This document shows positions 1-8,562 of a DNA stretch of 64,000 bases, piece after piece. The notes under the pieces are model-generated. The model did no database searches and was not told the DNA's origin. It was given only the letters and a program-made list of their open reading frames with translations. Numbering within the stretch: the first letter of the stretch is position 1; each line of letters starts with the position of its first letter. Source of the DNA: JAGLYZ01 sp049642725 (GTDB lineage Bacteria; Patescibacteriota; Minisyncoccia; Minisyncoccales; JAGMDC01). Location of the stretch: NCBI GenBank assembly GCA_049642725.1, contig JBARPC010000016.1, positions 16,861 to 80,860 of the forward strand, in the 5' to 3' direction. The translations under genes were made by a program, and so were the position numbers.

Positions 1-378
1 AATGTCTCCTGTATCAGGATCTCGAGAAATATTTTCAAAAATAATTTCTCGGCTAAAGAGGTTATCAATAAGACCAGGACCAACAGTAGTTATTTCCCAG
101 CTTCCTCCAGAAATAATTAAATAATAAGTATTAGCAGTATCAATTTCTCCAAGACCAGTTTCACCATCAACTGGGTCATCCCAATCAACTTGGTCTCTAA
201 TACTTCTAACTGCTTCTATATATTCTTCTGCCAAATAATCTGCTTTCATCTCATTTTTTGCTTCTTCTAAAGTTGTGAAAGAAAAAACAGCAACTTGGTA
301 AAAACCAATAAAAGCCACTACCAGAATAAAAACGGCCATCATTAATTCTATTACACTAAAAGATTTTTGATAAAACAT
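1..378 (-). CDS. PilV-like prepilin, partial (N-terminal part)
   Basis: The reading frame enters from the left edge, so only the first ~126 residues are visible. It starts MFYQKSFSVIELMMAV, a class III prepilin leader: a short basic stretch, then F, a hydrophobic helix and Glu at position 5 of the mature form. After the helix comes a polar region (ADYLAEEYIEAVRSIRD) that is common in PilV/PilE-like minor pilins of Parcubacteria. Its ATG overlaps the stop of the upstream prepilin gene (TAATG), so the two are co-translated. The residue before the cleavage site is Ser rather than the usual Gly. It is probably a minor pilin or pseudopilin exported by the type IV pilus machinery. The C-terminus is not in the window. 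Confidence 0.75.
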   Translation of the reverse strand, partial: MFYQKSFSVIELMMAVFILVVAFIGFYQVAVFSFTTLEEAKNEMKADYLAEEYIEAVRSIRDQVDWDDPVDGETGLGEIDTANTYYLIISGGSWEITTVGPGLIDNLFSREIIFENISRDPDTGDI

Positions 379-1262
379 TATTGTAGTTCTAGAGAATTTT
401 CTACTACATAGATAGAATCGCCTTTTTCTACTATTCCATCTGCAGTATAGCTAATCAAAGTACCTGCTTCTCCGCTGATGCTAACAGTTAAGCTTTTATT
501 ATTATATCTCCTATCGCGATGAATACAAAACATAGTATCAGGATTATTTAGCCAATGAGTATGAATATGAATCAGTTGATCATCAGTTCCTACTGTAACC
601 GTTCCCTCCCAATCAAATTGTCCTCCTATTATAAAATCACTAATTTTTATGCTTTCAACAGTAGCAGGGTCGCTAAAAGTTAAAGTTATTATTTCATTAA
701 TCGTATCTATATTTCTATCGTAAACAAAATGAATATGCCGCGAATCAGTAATACGGGTGCCTAAAAGAGGGACAGCTGTTCCTTGAATACTTGCTTCTCC
801 CGATGAAGCTATTACTATAACCCTAAACTGATTAGGATCTTTTTTCAGTTCAAGTTTGACAGTGCCAAATTCAGAAGTAGTGCCGCTGATTCTATCAAAA
901 ATTATTTCTGTACCGCCTCCATTAAAAGATATGTTTGAAATTTCTATTCTAGAAGAAAAATCATACCTTTCATTATTAGAATCCAAGGCATCATAAACAT
1001 TTCCCTTGAATAAAACTATTTTATCTTGTTCAAAATGGACTCCGTATTCAGAAGCGCCCTCTGAACTCAAAGTTTTTGACTGTGATAATCTTAAAGCGCT
1101 AAGAATTTTCTCTGAGCTTGTGTTTAATTCGCTATGAGAACGAAAAGAAGAATAAACGTTTGCTGTTATTGCGCACAGAATAATAATAACAGCTATAATC
1201 ACCAAAACCTCTATTAAGGTAAAACTCTTACATTTTTTGAAAATTGGAAATTGGAATTTCAT
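378..1262 (-). CDS. Prepilin-type N-terminal cleavage/methylation domain protein
   Basis: 294 residues. Residues 12-36 form a prepilin signal (CKSFTLIEVLVIIAVIII) with Glu at +5 and a long hydrophobic helix. The body is beta-rich and resembles GspH/FimT pseudopilins in size and layout. The C-terminal ~130 residues look like an extra beta domain, which is longer than usual for a minor pilin. Like its neighbour, it has Ser rather than Gly before the predicted peptidase site. It lies 16 bases downstream of pilC and directly upstream of the PilV-like gene, so it belongs to a type IV pilus minor-pilin operon. The exact role in the pilus is not clear. Confidence 0.75.
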   Translation of the reverse strand: MKFQFPIFKKCKSFTLIEVLVIIAVIIILCAITANVYSSFRSHSELNTSSEKILSALRLSQSKTLSSEGASEYGVHFEQDKIVLFKGNVYDALDSNNERYDFSSRIEISNISFNGGGTEIIFDRISGTTSEFGTVKLELKKDPNQFRVIVIASSGEASIQGTAVPLLGTRITDSRHIHFVYDRNIDTINEIITLTFSDPATVESIKISDFIIGGQFDWEGTVTVGTDDQLIHIHTHWLNNPDTMFCIHRDRRYNNKSLTVSISGEAGTLISYTADGIVEKGDSIYVVENSLELQ

Positions 1263-1278
1263 TAAAAATTAAAAATTT

Positions 1279-2493
1279 TCACATTGCTCCCATCATTGAA
1301 TACATTGGCTGAATCATAGATACAGCAAAAAAACCAACTGCGCCTCCAATAATGAGCATTAAAACCGGCTCTATAATAGAAGATAGATTTTTAGTTGCAT
1401 TAGAAACTTCTTCTTCGTAAAAATCAGCCATTTTTCCTAAAATTTCTGCTGTCTCACCTGTCTCTTCTCCGACTTTAATCATTTGGACAATAGTTAAGGG
1501 ATAGATGTCTAAATAAGACATTAAAATATCAGACAGTTTTTCTCCTTTTTCAACTTTTTTAGCTGCTTCATTCAAGGCCTTCTTGTGATAAAAATTAGTT
1601 AATGAATTAGCAGTAATTTCTAAACCACGAACAATGGGAATACCGGCAGAAATTAAAGAACTTAAAGTTCTGGATGTAAAAGCAGTATTTGTCTTTTTAA
1701 TCAAAGAAGAAATAACTGGAATTTTCAGTAATAGAGCATCAAGTTTTTTCTTTCCTTTTTTGCTTTTTAAGGTCATACGGAAAAGAAATGCAAAAGCAAT
1801 TAAGATTAGAATGAACAAGTACCACTTTTCAGCCATAAAAGTACCAAGAAAAATGACGCATCTTGTGGTAATTGGAAGTTCCATGCCTAAATCTTTAAAA
1901 ACAGCCGCTAAATTCGGCACAACGATAACAAGCATTAAAATTCCAATTCCAATCATAGCGCAAAGAATTACTGCCGGATAAATCAGCGCTCCTATTATTT
2001 TGGATTTCAATTCAACTTCTCTTTCTATTTGGTGGGTAAGTGATTTTAAAACATCTTCCAGTGTTCCTGATTCCTCTCCTGCTTTTACCATATTGCAAAA
2101 AAGTTCGGAAAAGATATTAGGAAATGCTTCTAAAGATTCAGAAAAAGTTTTGCCTTTTATTATCTCGCCTTTTATTTTTAATAAAGCATCTTTAAATTTC
2201 TTGTTTTTAGAAACAGTGGCCAAAGTATCTAACGCGCGCGGCAAAGACATGCCGGTAGTAATCATAATACGCAGGTTTCTGGTAAAAAATAATTTCTCTT
2301 TTGCGCTCACGCCTAAAAAAGGAATGGAAAAATCCATTTTTCCTATTCTTACTTTTCTTTTTACCTCTGCTTTAACTAAAATATAACCTTGATTGCGCAA
2401 ATCACGAGCCAATATACGTTCGTCTTTGGCTTCAGCTGTTCCGGAATGAACCTCCCCCTCTAATGATTTAGCTGTGTAAAAAAATGTTGGCAT
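1279..2493 (-). CDS. pilC: Type IV pilus inner-membrane platform protein PilC/GspF
   Basis: 404 residues, the normal length for the family. It has two GspF (T2SSF) domains, roughly residues 68-190 and 270-392, each followed by hydrophobic segments (around 168-192, 215-240 and 372-395). The start MPTFFYTAKSLEGEVHSG is the characteristic PilC N-terminus. The protein forms the cytoplasmic-membrane platform that couples the PilB motor to pilin assembly. It sits at the head of the prepilin genes, while the motor gene pilB is about 30 kb away in this window. Confidence 0.92.
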   Translation of the reverse strand: MPTFFYTAKSLEGEVHSGTAEAKDERILARDLRNQGYILVKAEVKRKVRIGKMDFSIPFLGVSAKEKLFFTRNLRIMITTGMSLPRALDTLATVSKNKKFKDALLKIKGEIIKGKTFSESLEAFPNIFSELFCNMVKAGEESGTLEDVLKSLTHQIEREVELKSKIIGALIYPAVILCAMIGIGILMLVIVVPNLAAVFKDLGMELPITTRCVIFLGTFMAEKWYLFILILIAFAFLFRMTLKSKKGKKKLDALLLKIPVISSLIKKTNTAFTSRTLSSLISAGIPIVRGLEITANSLTNFYHKKALNEAAKKVEKGEKLSDILMSYLDIYPLTIVQMIKVGEETGETAEILGKMADFYEEEVSNATKNLSSIIEPVLMLIIGGAVGFFAVSMIQPMYSMMGAM

Positions 2494-2503
2494 AATTAAA
2501 AAT

Positions 2504-3079
2504 TTAATGTCCTATTATTTTCAGCGCCTCCTTAACCCTGTTTTCTAATCCTTCCACATTTTTTGGTATCTTAGACAAAGCGTCTTTTACTGCTGTCTTA
2601 GGAAATCCTAAATTGACAAGCGCCTCAAAAGCTGGATCCTCTATCGCCTTTTCTTGTTTTTTTTCTAAAGATTCATCTTCTCTTATTTTACCAGAAAGCT
2701 CTAAAAGAATTTTTTTGGCTTTTTTTCCGCCAATGCCTAAAATTCCTTCAAATATTGTCTCGTTTCCCTGTTTAATTGATTGTTTTAACTTATCCAAAGG
2801 CCCTAACGCAGAAATCTCTAATGCCGCTTTTGGTCCTACTCCGGAAATACTAATTAAAAATTCAAACAATTCACGTTCCTCCCAGTTTAAAAAACCATAT
2901 AAATCTAAAACATTTTCCCTCACGTATAGAAAAGAAAAAATCTTGATTATTTCTCCTTCTTTTGGTATGGCGTTGAGAGTTTTTTTAGAAAGAAAAATCC
3001 TATAACCAATATTATTAACGTTCAAAATTATAAACTTTTCTTTCTTTAAAATAATTTTCCCTTGAAGGCAACTAATCAT
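2504..3079 (-). CDS. ruvA: Holliday junction DNA helicase subunit RuvA
   Basis: 191 residues. An N-terminal OB-fold (start MISCLQGKIILKKEKFI) is followed by two helix-hairpin-helix motifs (ISGVGPKAALEI and GILGIGGKKAKKILLEL) and a short C-terminal domain that contacts RuvB. RuvA tetramers bind four-way junctions and load the RuvB motor. ruvB and ruvC are also in this window but at separate loci (33.8 and 36.8 kb). It is 11 bases upstream of pilC in the same direction and diverges from rpsT. Confidence 0.95.
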   Translation of the reverse strand: MISCLQGKIILKKEKFIILNVNNIGYRIFLSKKTLNAIPKEGEIIKIFSFLYVRENVLDLYGFLNWEERELFEFLISISGVGPKAALEISALGPLDKLKQSIKQGNETIFEGILGIGGKKAKKILLELSGKIREDESLEKKQEKAIEDPAFEALVNLGFPKTAVKDALSKIPKNVEGLENRVKEALKIIGH

Positions 3080-3098
3080 TATTTTATTATAACAGCTA

Positions 3099-3126
3099 TT
3101 GATAAAAAATAAAAATATGATATTAT
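3099..3126 (+). promoter_or_regulatory. rpsT promoter, -10 seven bases before the ATG
   Basis: TTGATA (3099-3104), a 16-base spacer, then an extended -10 TGA-TATTAT (3118-3126). Only seven bases (3127-3133) separate the -10 from the rpsT ATG at 3134, so the transcript should begin at or next to the start codon. There is no Shine-Dalgarno sequence. Confidence 0.6.
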
Positions 3127-3133
3127 ATTAAAT

Positions 3134-3388
3134 ATGGCGATAACTAAATCAGCAAAAAAGGCGATGCGCCAAAATATCAAACACAGGAAAAGAAATCTGA
3201 TTTACAAAAATAAAATAAAAGACCTTATCAAAAAGGCCAAAGCTTTGGTTAAAGAAAAGAAAACAAAAGAGGCAAAAGAACTTCTGCCACAAATTTATAA
3301 AATTTTAGATAAAGCAGCTAAGAAAGGAGTGGTCAAAAAAAACACTGCCTCAAGAAGAAAATCAAGAATCACCAAGATGATAAAGTGA
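3134..3388 (+). CDS. rpsT: 30S ribosomal protein S20
   Basis: 84 residues, very basic. It begins MAITKSAKKAMRQN and ends with the conserved KGVVKKNTASRRKSR region that binds 16S rRNA. Length and sequence are typical of bS20. It is transcribed alone, divergent from ruvA and convergent with holA (gap of 9 bases). It ends in TGA, which argues against UGA recoding in this organism. Confidence 0.95.
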   Translation: MAITKSAKKAMRQNIKHRKRNLIYKNKIKDLIKKAKALVKEKKTKEAKELLPQIYKILDKAAKKGVVKKNTASRRKSRITKMIK

Positions 3389-3397
3389 ATGAGTATT

Positions 3398-4309
3398 CTA
3401 TATTTCGGCAACTAACAAATCTAAAGCAATAATTGGTTCTATTTTCCCTGTTTTGATGCCAAGGTCTGCCTCAAATAGTTTATGGTAGATTTTTTTTAAT
3501 TCTTCTAATTTAAACTTCTTTGCCTGAAAAAAACTTTTTCTTGCAACATATGGATGGATACCAGTGATTTGAGACAAGCCATTCTTTACCGCAAGTATAT
3601 TTCTAAACTGAAAAACAATCATTGAAAAAAGATATAAAGGCGAGTCGCCTTTATCTAAATGCTTATGAATTAAAAAAAGAGCTGTTTTTTTATCTCTTGA
3701 AGCAATAGCATCAATTGTTTTAAAAATATCTGTCTCAATCTTCGGCTTGACTAAAAGACATATATCACTGACGGCCGTTGATGTTCTATGCCTGGTGTAA
3801 TTAACTAATTTATTAATTTCATTTGACATCCGCCATAAATCCTGACCAACATAATCAATAAGTAATTCCAATGCTTTTGGTTCTATTTCTGTTCCATACC
3901 CATCAAATTCTTTTTTAATCCAATTTTTTAATTGTAAACCGTTTAATAATTTAAATTCCTGGCAGCGAGCCTCTTTTTTAAGCAAATTGAACAAACTACT
4001 ATTCTTATGGATTTCTTTTTCCTCGTAAAATAAAATAATATCTTTTAATTCTTTAATTTTCTTCCTGTTTTTAGAAAACTTTTCTTTGAAGTCCTGGTTT
4101 GTAAAAGCATTTTTTAAAATAATCAACTTTTTCTCCTGAAACATTGAGCTTATTTGAAAATGATTTTCAAAGTCCTCAAAGGTCTGTTCTTTTATGTCTA
4201 AAAACTTTAAATTTAATCCGCTCTGGTGGATTTTTTTGTAATGTTCAACTATCTCTGTTAGCTTTTGGCGCGACCTGTATGTATCTGGACCATAAATAAG
4301 AATAATCAT
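3398..4309 (-). CDS. holA: DNA polymerase III delta subunit
   Basis: 303 residues. The start MIILIYGPDTYRSRQKLTEI and the middle section (LIDYVGQDLWRMSNEINKL, KPKIETDIFKTIDAIASRDK) are typical of HolA, the clamp-loader wrench that opens the DnaN ring. There is no Walker motif, as expected for delta. It is the last gene of the signalling block, starting 6 bases after the stop of the histidine kinase gene, so it may be co-transcribed with it. Confidence 0.88.
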   Translation of the reverse strand: MIILIYGPDTYRSRQKLTEIVEHYKKIHQSGLNLKFLDIKEQTFEDFENHFQISSMFQEKKLIILKNAFTNQDFKEKFSKNRKKIKELKDIILFYEEKEIHKNSSLFNLLKKEARCQEFKLLNGLQLKNWIKKEFDGYGTEIEPKALELLIDYVGQDLWRMSNEINKLVNYTRHRTSTAVSDICLLVKPKIETDIFKTIDAIASRDKKTALFLIHKHLDKGDSPLYLFSMIVFQFRNILAVKNGLSQITGIHPYVARKSFFQAKKFKLEELKKIYHKLFEADLGIKTGKIEPIIALDLLVAEI

Positions 4310-4315
4310 AGAATT

Positions 4316-6253
4316 CTAATACGGTAAAGTAAAATAGAATTTTGTTCCTTTGTTTTCTTCGGATTTAAACCAAATACGGCCTTTATGGGCTTCAATAATA
4401 TTTTTAGCGATAAAAAGACTAAGTCCTGTGCCTTCGGTTTCCATCCGGACAATATTATCTGCCCTGAAAAATTTACTAAACACCCTTTCTTGCTGTTCTT
4501 TAGGAATGCCCGTTCCAGTGTCTTCAATTGAAAATTCTATTTTGTTTTTAAATTTCTTTAAAGAAACCATTATCTTCCCTTTAGGCTTTGTGTACCATAT
4601 AGCATTCTCTAAAAGATTTTCAATAGCCAAGGTAATTTTTTCTTTATCTATATTTATTTTGGGCAGTTTCCCTCTTGGTTTTTGAAATTTAAATTTAATT
4701 CTTTTTTTCTTAATTTCTTTTTCATAAGAATTTATTGAGAATTGAACTATATCTTGAATATCAATTAAACTCTTTTTGGAAAGATATTTCCCTTCCTCAA
4801 TAGAAGTGATATTCAAAAGATCGTTAACTAAAAGAATCAGCTTTTCATTTGAATTATAAATTCCCTGAATAAACTTTTTCTTTTTTTTAGTCATTTTCCC
4901 CAAATCTCCTTCTAAAAAAAGTTTTAAACCCCATTTGATTGCTGAAAGAGGGGTTCTCAGCTGATGGGCAGCTAAAGAGACAAATTCTGTTTTCATTGTT
5001 TCAATTCTTTTTTCTCGAGTAATGTCGTGGAAGATGACTAAAATTCCTAACTTTCTTTTCTCGCTTATTATCGGAAGAACAGTTATTTCTAAAACCAAAT
5101 CTTTATTAACTTCAAATTTTTTTCTAAAAATTTTCTTATTTCCCCTAATTAATAAAGAATGATCTTTAAAAACTTCTACTTCTAAAATACTTTTACCAAC
5201 AATATTTTTATTTTTTGTATTAAATAGAATTTCAGTTTTAGGATTAATCAGGGAAATTTTATTCTTATTATCAAGAATCAGCAATCCATCAGCAAAATTA
5301 TTAATAATAGCTAATGTTTTATTTTTTTCTTCTTCTAATCGTTTTCTATTAGAGTAAATTTCATTTGCTGTTTTATTCAGGCTTTGAGACAAGCTAAGTA
5401 TCTCTTTATCAGAACTGCCGGAAAAAAATATGGCTTTTTCTCCTTTTGCTAAATCTTTAGAAGATTTTTCTATCTCTATAAGCTCTGTATAAATAGATAA
5501 AAAGACAAAATTATTTAATAAACCAATTATAGTCAAAATAATAGCAGAAAGGACTATAAAAACCAGACTTAATGAATGAACAACAATTAAAATTGCCAAA
5601 ATAGCAAGCCCTATTAAAATAATAAAGAATTTTGATTTGGTTTTTAAATCTATAAAAGGAAATTCTTTAAAATGAATGCCCCTATCAGATAAAAGTATTT
5701 TACATTCTCTACGAGCTGAAGCAGTTATCAGGTCGTGAAAAACAGCTCCATATATATAAAGTGAACAGGTAGCAATATTTAATCCTATAAACACAATGGG
5801 GACATTTGTTAATTGGCCGCTAAACAACCATTCTCCCAGAGTAACCGTGATAACTATTATTTGGCCATATAAGATATTTTTTCTCTCCTTCTGCCTTGTT
5901 ATTTTACAAAGAGAACCATAAACCTGTAAAAGTGTCTCATTAGAAATGTCTGGACGAAGATGACCATTTAAAATATTCTCGTTTAGAATCTTAAATTCCT
6001 GTCTCTCACATTTTATCCCAAAAAGCCGCAAAAAACCATATTCTTTGAGAATAAGCAAAGAAGCAATGCCAAACGATAAGAAATAAAGTAAAATAAATTC
6101 ATCTCCCGTGTTTGTAGCCTCAAAATCAGCTCCAATAAAAACTAATAAAAAACCAAAAAAAGCAACTAAACTAGCCCAAGAAAAACAAACCAAAACAAAA
6201 GCAAGGGTGTAAGGAGTTCTCTTAACCAGCCAATTAAATAATCTAAAAAACAT
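4316..6253 (-). CDS. Membrane histidine kinase with multi-pass sensor region and PAS domain
   Basis: 645 residues. Roughly the first 270 residues contain several hydrophobic segments, a multi-pass sensor region rather than a simple two-TM loop. Then come a linker (~275-315), a PAS-like domain (~318-415, NNFADGLLILDNKNKI), HisKA with the phospho-accepting His near residue 430 (FVSLAAHQLRTPLSAIKW) and an HATPase domain with N box NLLENAIWYT, G1 box DTGTGIP and G2 box GTGLSLFIAKNI. It is the last of three related kinases here; the kinase cores are close paralogues and the sensor regions are unrelated. Its partners are probably the stand-alone receivers just upstream. The signal sensed is unknown. 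Confidence 0.9.
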   Translation of the reverse strand: MFFRLFNWLVKRTPYTLAFVLVCFSWASLVAFFGFLLVFIGADFEATNTGDEFILLYFLSFGIASLLILKEYGFLRLFGIKCERQEFKILNENILNGHLRPDISNETLLQVYGSLCKITRQKERKNILYGQIIVITVTLGEWLFSGQLTNVPIVFIGLNIATCSLYIYGAVFHDLITASARRECKILLSDRGIHFKEFPFIDLKTKSKFFIILIGLAILAILIVVHSLSLVFIVLSAIILTIIGLLNNFVFLSIYTELIEIEKSSKDLAKGEKAIFFSGSSDKEILSLSQSLNKTANEIYSNRKRLEEEKNKTLAIINNFADGLLILDNKNKISLINPKTEILFNTKNKNIVGKSILEVEVFKDHSLLIRGNKKIFRKKFEVNKDLVLEITVLPIISEKRKLGILVIFHDITREKRIETMKTEFVSLAAHQLRTPLSAIKWGLKLFLEGDLGKMTKKKKKFIQGIYNSNEKLILLVNDLLNITSIEEGKYLSKKSLIDIQDIVQFSINSYEKEIKKKRIKFKFQKPRGKLPKINIDKEKITLAIENLLENAIWYTKPKGKIMVSLKKFKNKIEFSIEDTGTGIPKEQQERVFSKFFRADNIVRMETEGTGLSLFIAKNIIEAHKGRIWFKSEENKGTKFYFTLPY

Positions 6254-6277
6254 AATTACTTTAAGTCTTTAATTTTA

Positions 6278-6299
6278 GAAAACACCCCTTTAACAGGGG
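6278..6299 (-). terminator. Hairpin terminator or attenuator between receiver and kinase genes
   Basis: Read on the minus strand, CCCCT-(5-base loop)-AGGGG is followed by TGTTTTC. It lies after the receiver gene ending at 6338 and before the kinase starting at 6253, so it could end or attenuate the receiver transcript. Confidence 0.5.
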
Positions 6300-6337
6300 C
6301 GTAATCTTTGCCTCTTTATGATGAAAATATACAATGT

Positions 6338-6706
6338 TTACTCCAGCACCTTCTTCACCTTCTCAATAATCTCATTGGGAGTGAAATGTGCTTTAATTAA
6401 GAAATCAATTGCTCCTAAGTGTAAACCTTTTTCTATATCTTCCTTTTGACCTAAATTGGATAAAATAATAACTGGTATTTCAGATAATTCAGAATCCTTT
6501 TTAATCTTTGATAAAACTTCAAAACCGTCAATGCCTGGCAGAATTAAATCAAGCAAAACTAAATCGGGTTTATCCTCTTTGATTTTTTTCACGCCTTCTT
6601 CGCCATCAATTGCTGATGGCACCTCATAACCCTCATCACTTAATTTTTTAACAATTAATTCTCTTAAAAACTTATCATCTTCTACGATTAAAATTTTTTT
6701 AGCCAT
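6338..6706 (-). CDS. Receiver-only response regulator (type B)
   Basis: 122 residues, a single CheY-like receiver with no output domain. Acidic pocket VEDD near residues 8-11, phospho-acceptor Asp53 in DLVLLDLILPG, conserved Ser in IILSN and Lys in LIKAHF. It is closely related to the receiver at 8563-8931 (both end in a HFTPNEIIEKV/HFTPDEIIEKI type tail), which defines one of two receiver types in the cluster. With no output domain it must act by protein contact or in a relay. It is second in the HK-RR-RR unit. Confidence 0.9.
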   Translation of the reverse strand: MAKKILIVEDDKFLRELIVKKLSDEGYEVPSAIDGEEGVKKIKEDKPDLVLLDLILPGIDGFEVLSKIKKDSELSEIPVIILSNLGQKEDIEKGLHLGAIDFLIKAHFTPNEIIEKVKKVLE

Positions 6707-6733
6707 ATAAATTATTATGTGTTATATAAACTA

Positions 6734-7099
6734 TCAGCCGATTTGTTTCTTAACCTTTTCAACTACCTCCATAGGGTCAAACTCGGTCTTCACCAACCAA
6801 TCCTTTGCCCCTAATTCTCTCGCCCTGTCTAATTCCATCTCTTGTCCGGAATTAGAAATTATAACTATTGGAATATTTTTTAATGCCTCATCATTACACA
6901 TTTCTTCCATAACTTCAAAGCCGTCTTTTTTGGGCATAACAATATCAAGTAAAACAAGGTCGGGCATTGTCTTCCTCATTATTTCAAGTCCTTCTTCACC
7001 ATTAACAGCAATGGAAACATCATACCCTTCTTCAATTAATTTTTTTTGAAGCAAGTTAAGAAGAATTTCTTCGTCTTCTATAATTAAAATTTTTTTCAT
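6734..7099 (-). CDS. Receiver-only response regulator (type A)
   Basis: 121 residues from the ATG at 7099. That start makes an ATGA overlap with the stop of the upstream kinase, and the protein begins MKKILIIEDEE as its paralogues do; a longer in-frame start upstream would lie inside the kinase gene. Single receiver domain: Asp52 in LVLLDIVMP, IISNSG, and Lys in WLVKTEFDP. Its closest relative here is the receiver at 8961-9326 (shared GAKDWLVKTEF/GVKDWLIKTEF). Translational coupling makes the kinase at 7096-8547 its obvious partner. Confidence 0.9.
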   Translation of the reverse strand: MKKILIIEDEEILLNLLQKKLIEEGYDVSIAVNGEEGLEIMRKTMPDLVLLDIVMPKKDGFEVMEEMCNDEALKNIPIVIISNSGQEMELDRARELGAKDWLVKTEFDPMEVVEKVKKQIG

Positions 7100-8547
7100 A
7101 TTGGGAGTGAAAAACAAAAAGTGGATCCTTTCCTTTCCTCGGATTGAAACCAAATCCGACCTTTATGAGCTTCAATAATATTTTTAGCGATATAAAGGCC
7201 AAGCCCAGTGCCTTCTGTATTTATTCTCAACACATTAGCTCCTCTAAAAAACTTGGAGAACACTCTGTCTAACTGGTCATTAGGAATTCCTATGCCAGTA
7301 TCTTTTATACAAAGCTCTATTTTCATATTAGCACTTCTTAGAGAAATTGTCACCTCTCCCTTGGAAGGCGTATACCTAAGAGCATTTTCAATAAGATTTT
7401 GAATAGCTAATGTTATTTTTTCCTTATCTAATTTAATCTTAGGCAATTTCTCTTTTGGTTGTTGAAAAACAAGCTTAATATTCTTCTGTTTTGCCATTTC
7501 CTGAAAAGAATCAACAACTGTTTCACATATTTCTTGAATATCAAAAAGAAAAACCTTAAAAATATATCTTCCCTCTTCAATTCTGGTAACATTTAAAAGA
7601 TCATTAATTAAAGTAATCATTCTTTCATTGCTTTTATATGTTTTTTCTAAAAATTCTTTTTGCTTTTCAGTGACTGCGCCTAAATCACCATCCAATAACA
7701 TTCTTAATGTCCATTTAACAGCTGATAAAGGCGTTCTTAATTGATGCGCCGAAATACTTACAAATTCTGTCTTTAAATTTTCAATCATTTTTTCCCGAGT
7801 AATATTGTGTAAGCTAACCAATCTGCCAGTCCTTTTCCTCCCACGTATAACAATAATAGCAGAAATCTCCAAAACTAGATTTTTACGCACAATTAATTCT
7901 TCTCTAAATATCTCTTTTTCCTCCTCTCCTAAAAGATCTATTAATTTCCCAAAATCCCCAAACTTATAAAGTTCTGCAATATGTTTATTAATAACTTCCT
8001 CGCTTTCAACATTTAAAAATTCTTTAGCTTGCGGATTAATTAAAGTAAGGCGTCTTTCTTTATTAAAAACTAATAAGCCATCGCTGAAATTATTAATAAT
8101 ATCCAATGTCTTGTTCTTTTCTTCCTCTGTTCTTAATCTTGCTTCATTTAAATAAACATTAAAACGTCTCAAGTTTTTTATGGTAGCATTAAAGGTTTCT
8201 GATAATTCGCCAATTTCTGTGCCGGGAGAAACAGGGATTTTAACATCCAAATTGCCTTTTTTTATTTCCTGGCAGGCGAAAATAATGTCCTTTAACGGCT
8301 TTAAAAACCTAATCAACATAAAAAGCAAAACCGCAACAAAGAATAGCAATATGCTAAAAAGCGTCACAACATCGCGAATCCATATCCCCTGAATTGCCTC
8401 GTCTATTTCTTTCTCTGCGCCCCCTTGGGAAACAATATTGGTTAATTCAGTTCTGCTTTGGTTTAAAGAAAAAAATATTAATGCAGAACTTATAACTGCA
8501 AAAATTAAAAGAAATATTAAAACTTTAATATAGATAGAATGCTTCAT
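7096..8547 (-). CDS. Membrane histidine kinase (two TM, HAMP, PAS, HisKA, HATPase)
   Basis: 483 residues. TM1 is near 8-28 and TM2 near 57-80, with a very short loop between them (~28 residues), so extracytoplasmic sensing is minimal. HAMP follows (~81-130, GNLDVKIPVSPGTEIGEL), then PAS (~150-250), HisKA with His near 268 (FVSISAHQLRTPLSAVKW) and HATPase (NLIENALRYT, DTGIGIP, GTGLGLYIAKNI). The stop overlaps the ATG of the next receiver gene. It is the middle kinase of the duplicated HK-RR-RR arrangement. The shared kinase core and differing N-terminal halves suggest duplication followed by exchange of the sensor part. Confidence 0.92.
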   Translation of the reverse strand: MKHSIYIKVLIFLLIFAVISSALIFFSLNQSRTELTNIVSQGGAEKEIDEAIQGIWIRDVVTLFSILLFFVAVLLFMLIRFLKPLKDIIFACQEIKKGNLDVKIPVSPGTEIGELSETFNATIKNLRRFNVYLNEARLRTEEEKNKTLDIINNFSDGLLVFNKERRLTLINPQAKEFLNVESEEVINKHIAELYKFGDFGKLIDLLGEEEKEIFREELIVRKNLVLEISAIIVIRGRKRTGRLVSLHNITREKMIENLKTEFVSISAHQLRTPLSAVKWTLRMLLDGDLGAVTEKQKEFLEKTYKSNERMITLINDLLNVTRIEEGRYIFKVFLFDIQEICETVVDSFQEMAKQKNIKLVFQQPKEKLPKIKLDKEKITLAIQNLIENALRYTPSKGEVTISLRSANMKIELCIKDTGIGIPNDQLDRVFSKFFRGANVLRINTEGTGLGLYIAKNIIEAHKGRIWFQSEERKGSTFCFSLPI

Positions 8548-8562
8548 TCTATAAATAAAACC

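Noticed and set aside
3386..3388. UGA recoding (as in Gracilibacteria)
   Set aside because: rpsT, rnpA and a histidine kinase end in TGA at the right place, and no TGA is seen inside conserved genes.
4306..4527. 73-residue frame over the end of the kinase gene
   Set aside because: Lies wholly in another frame of the kinase HATPase domain with no conserved features.
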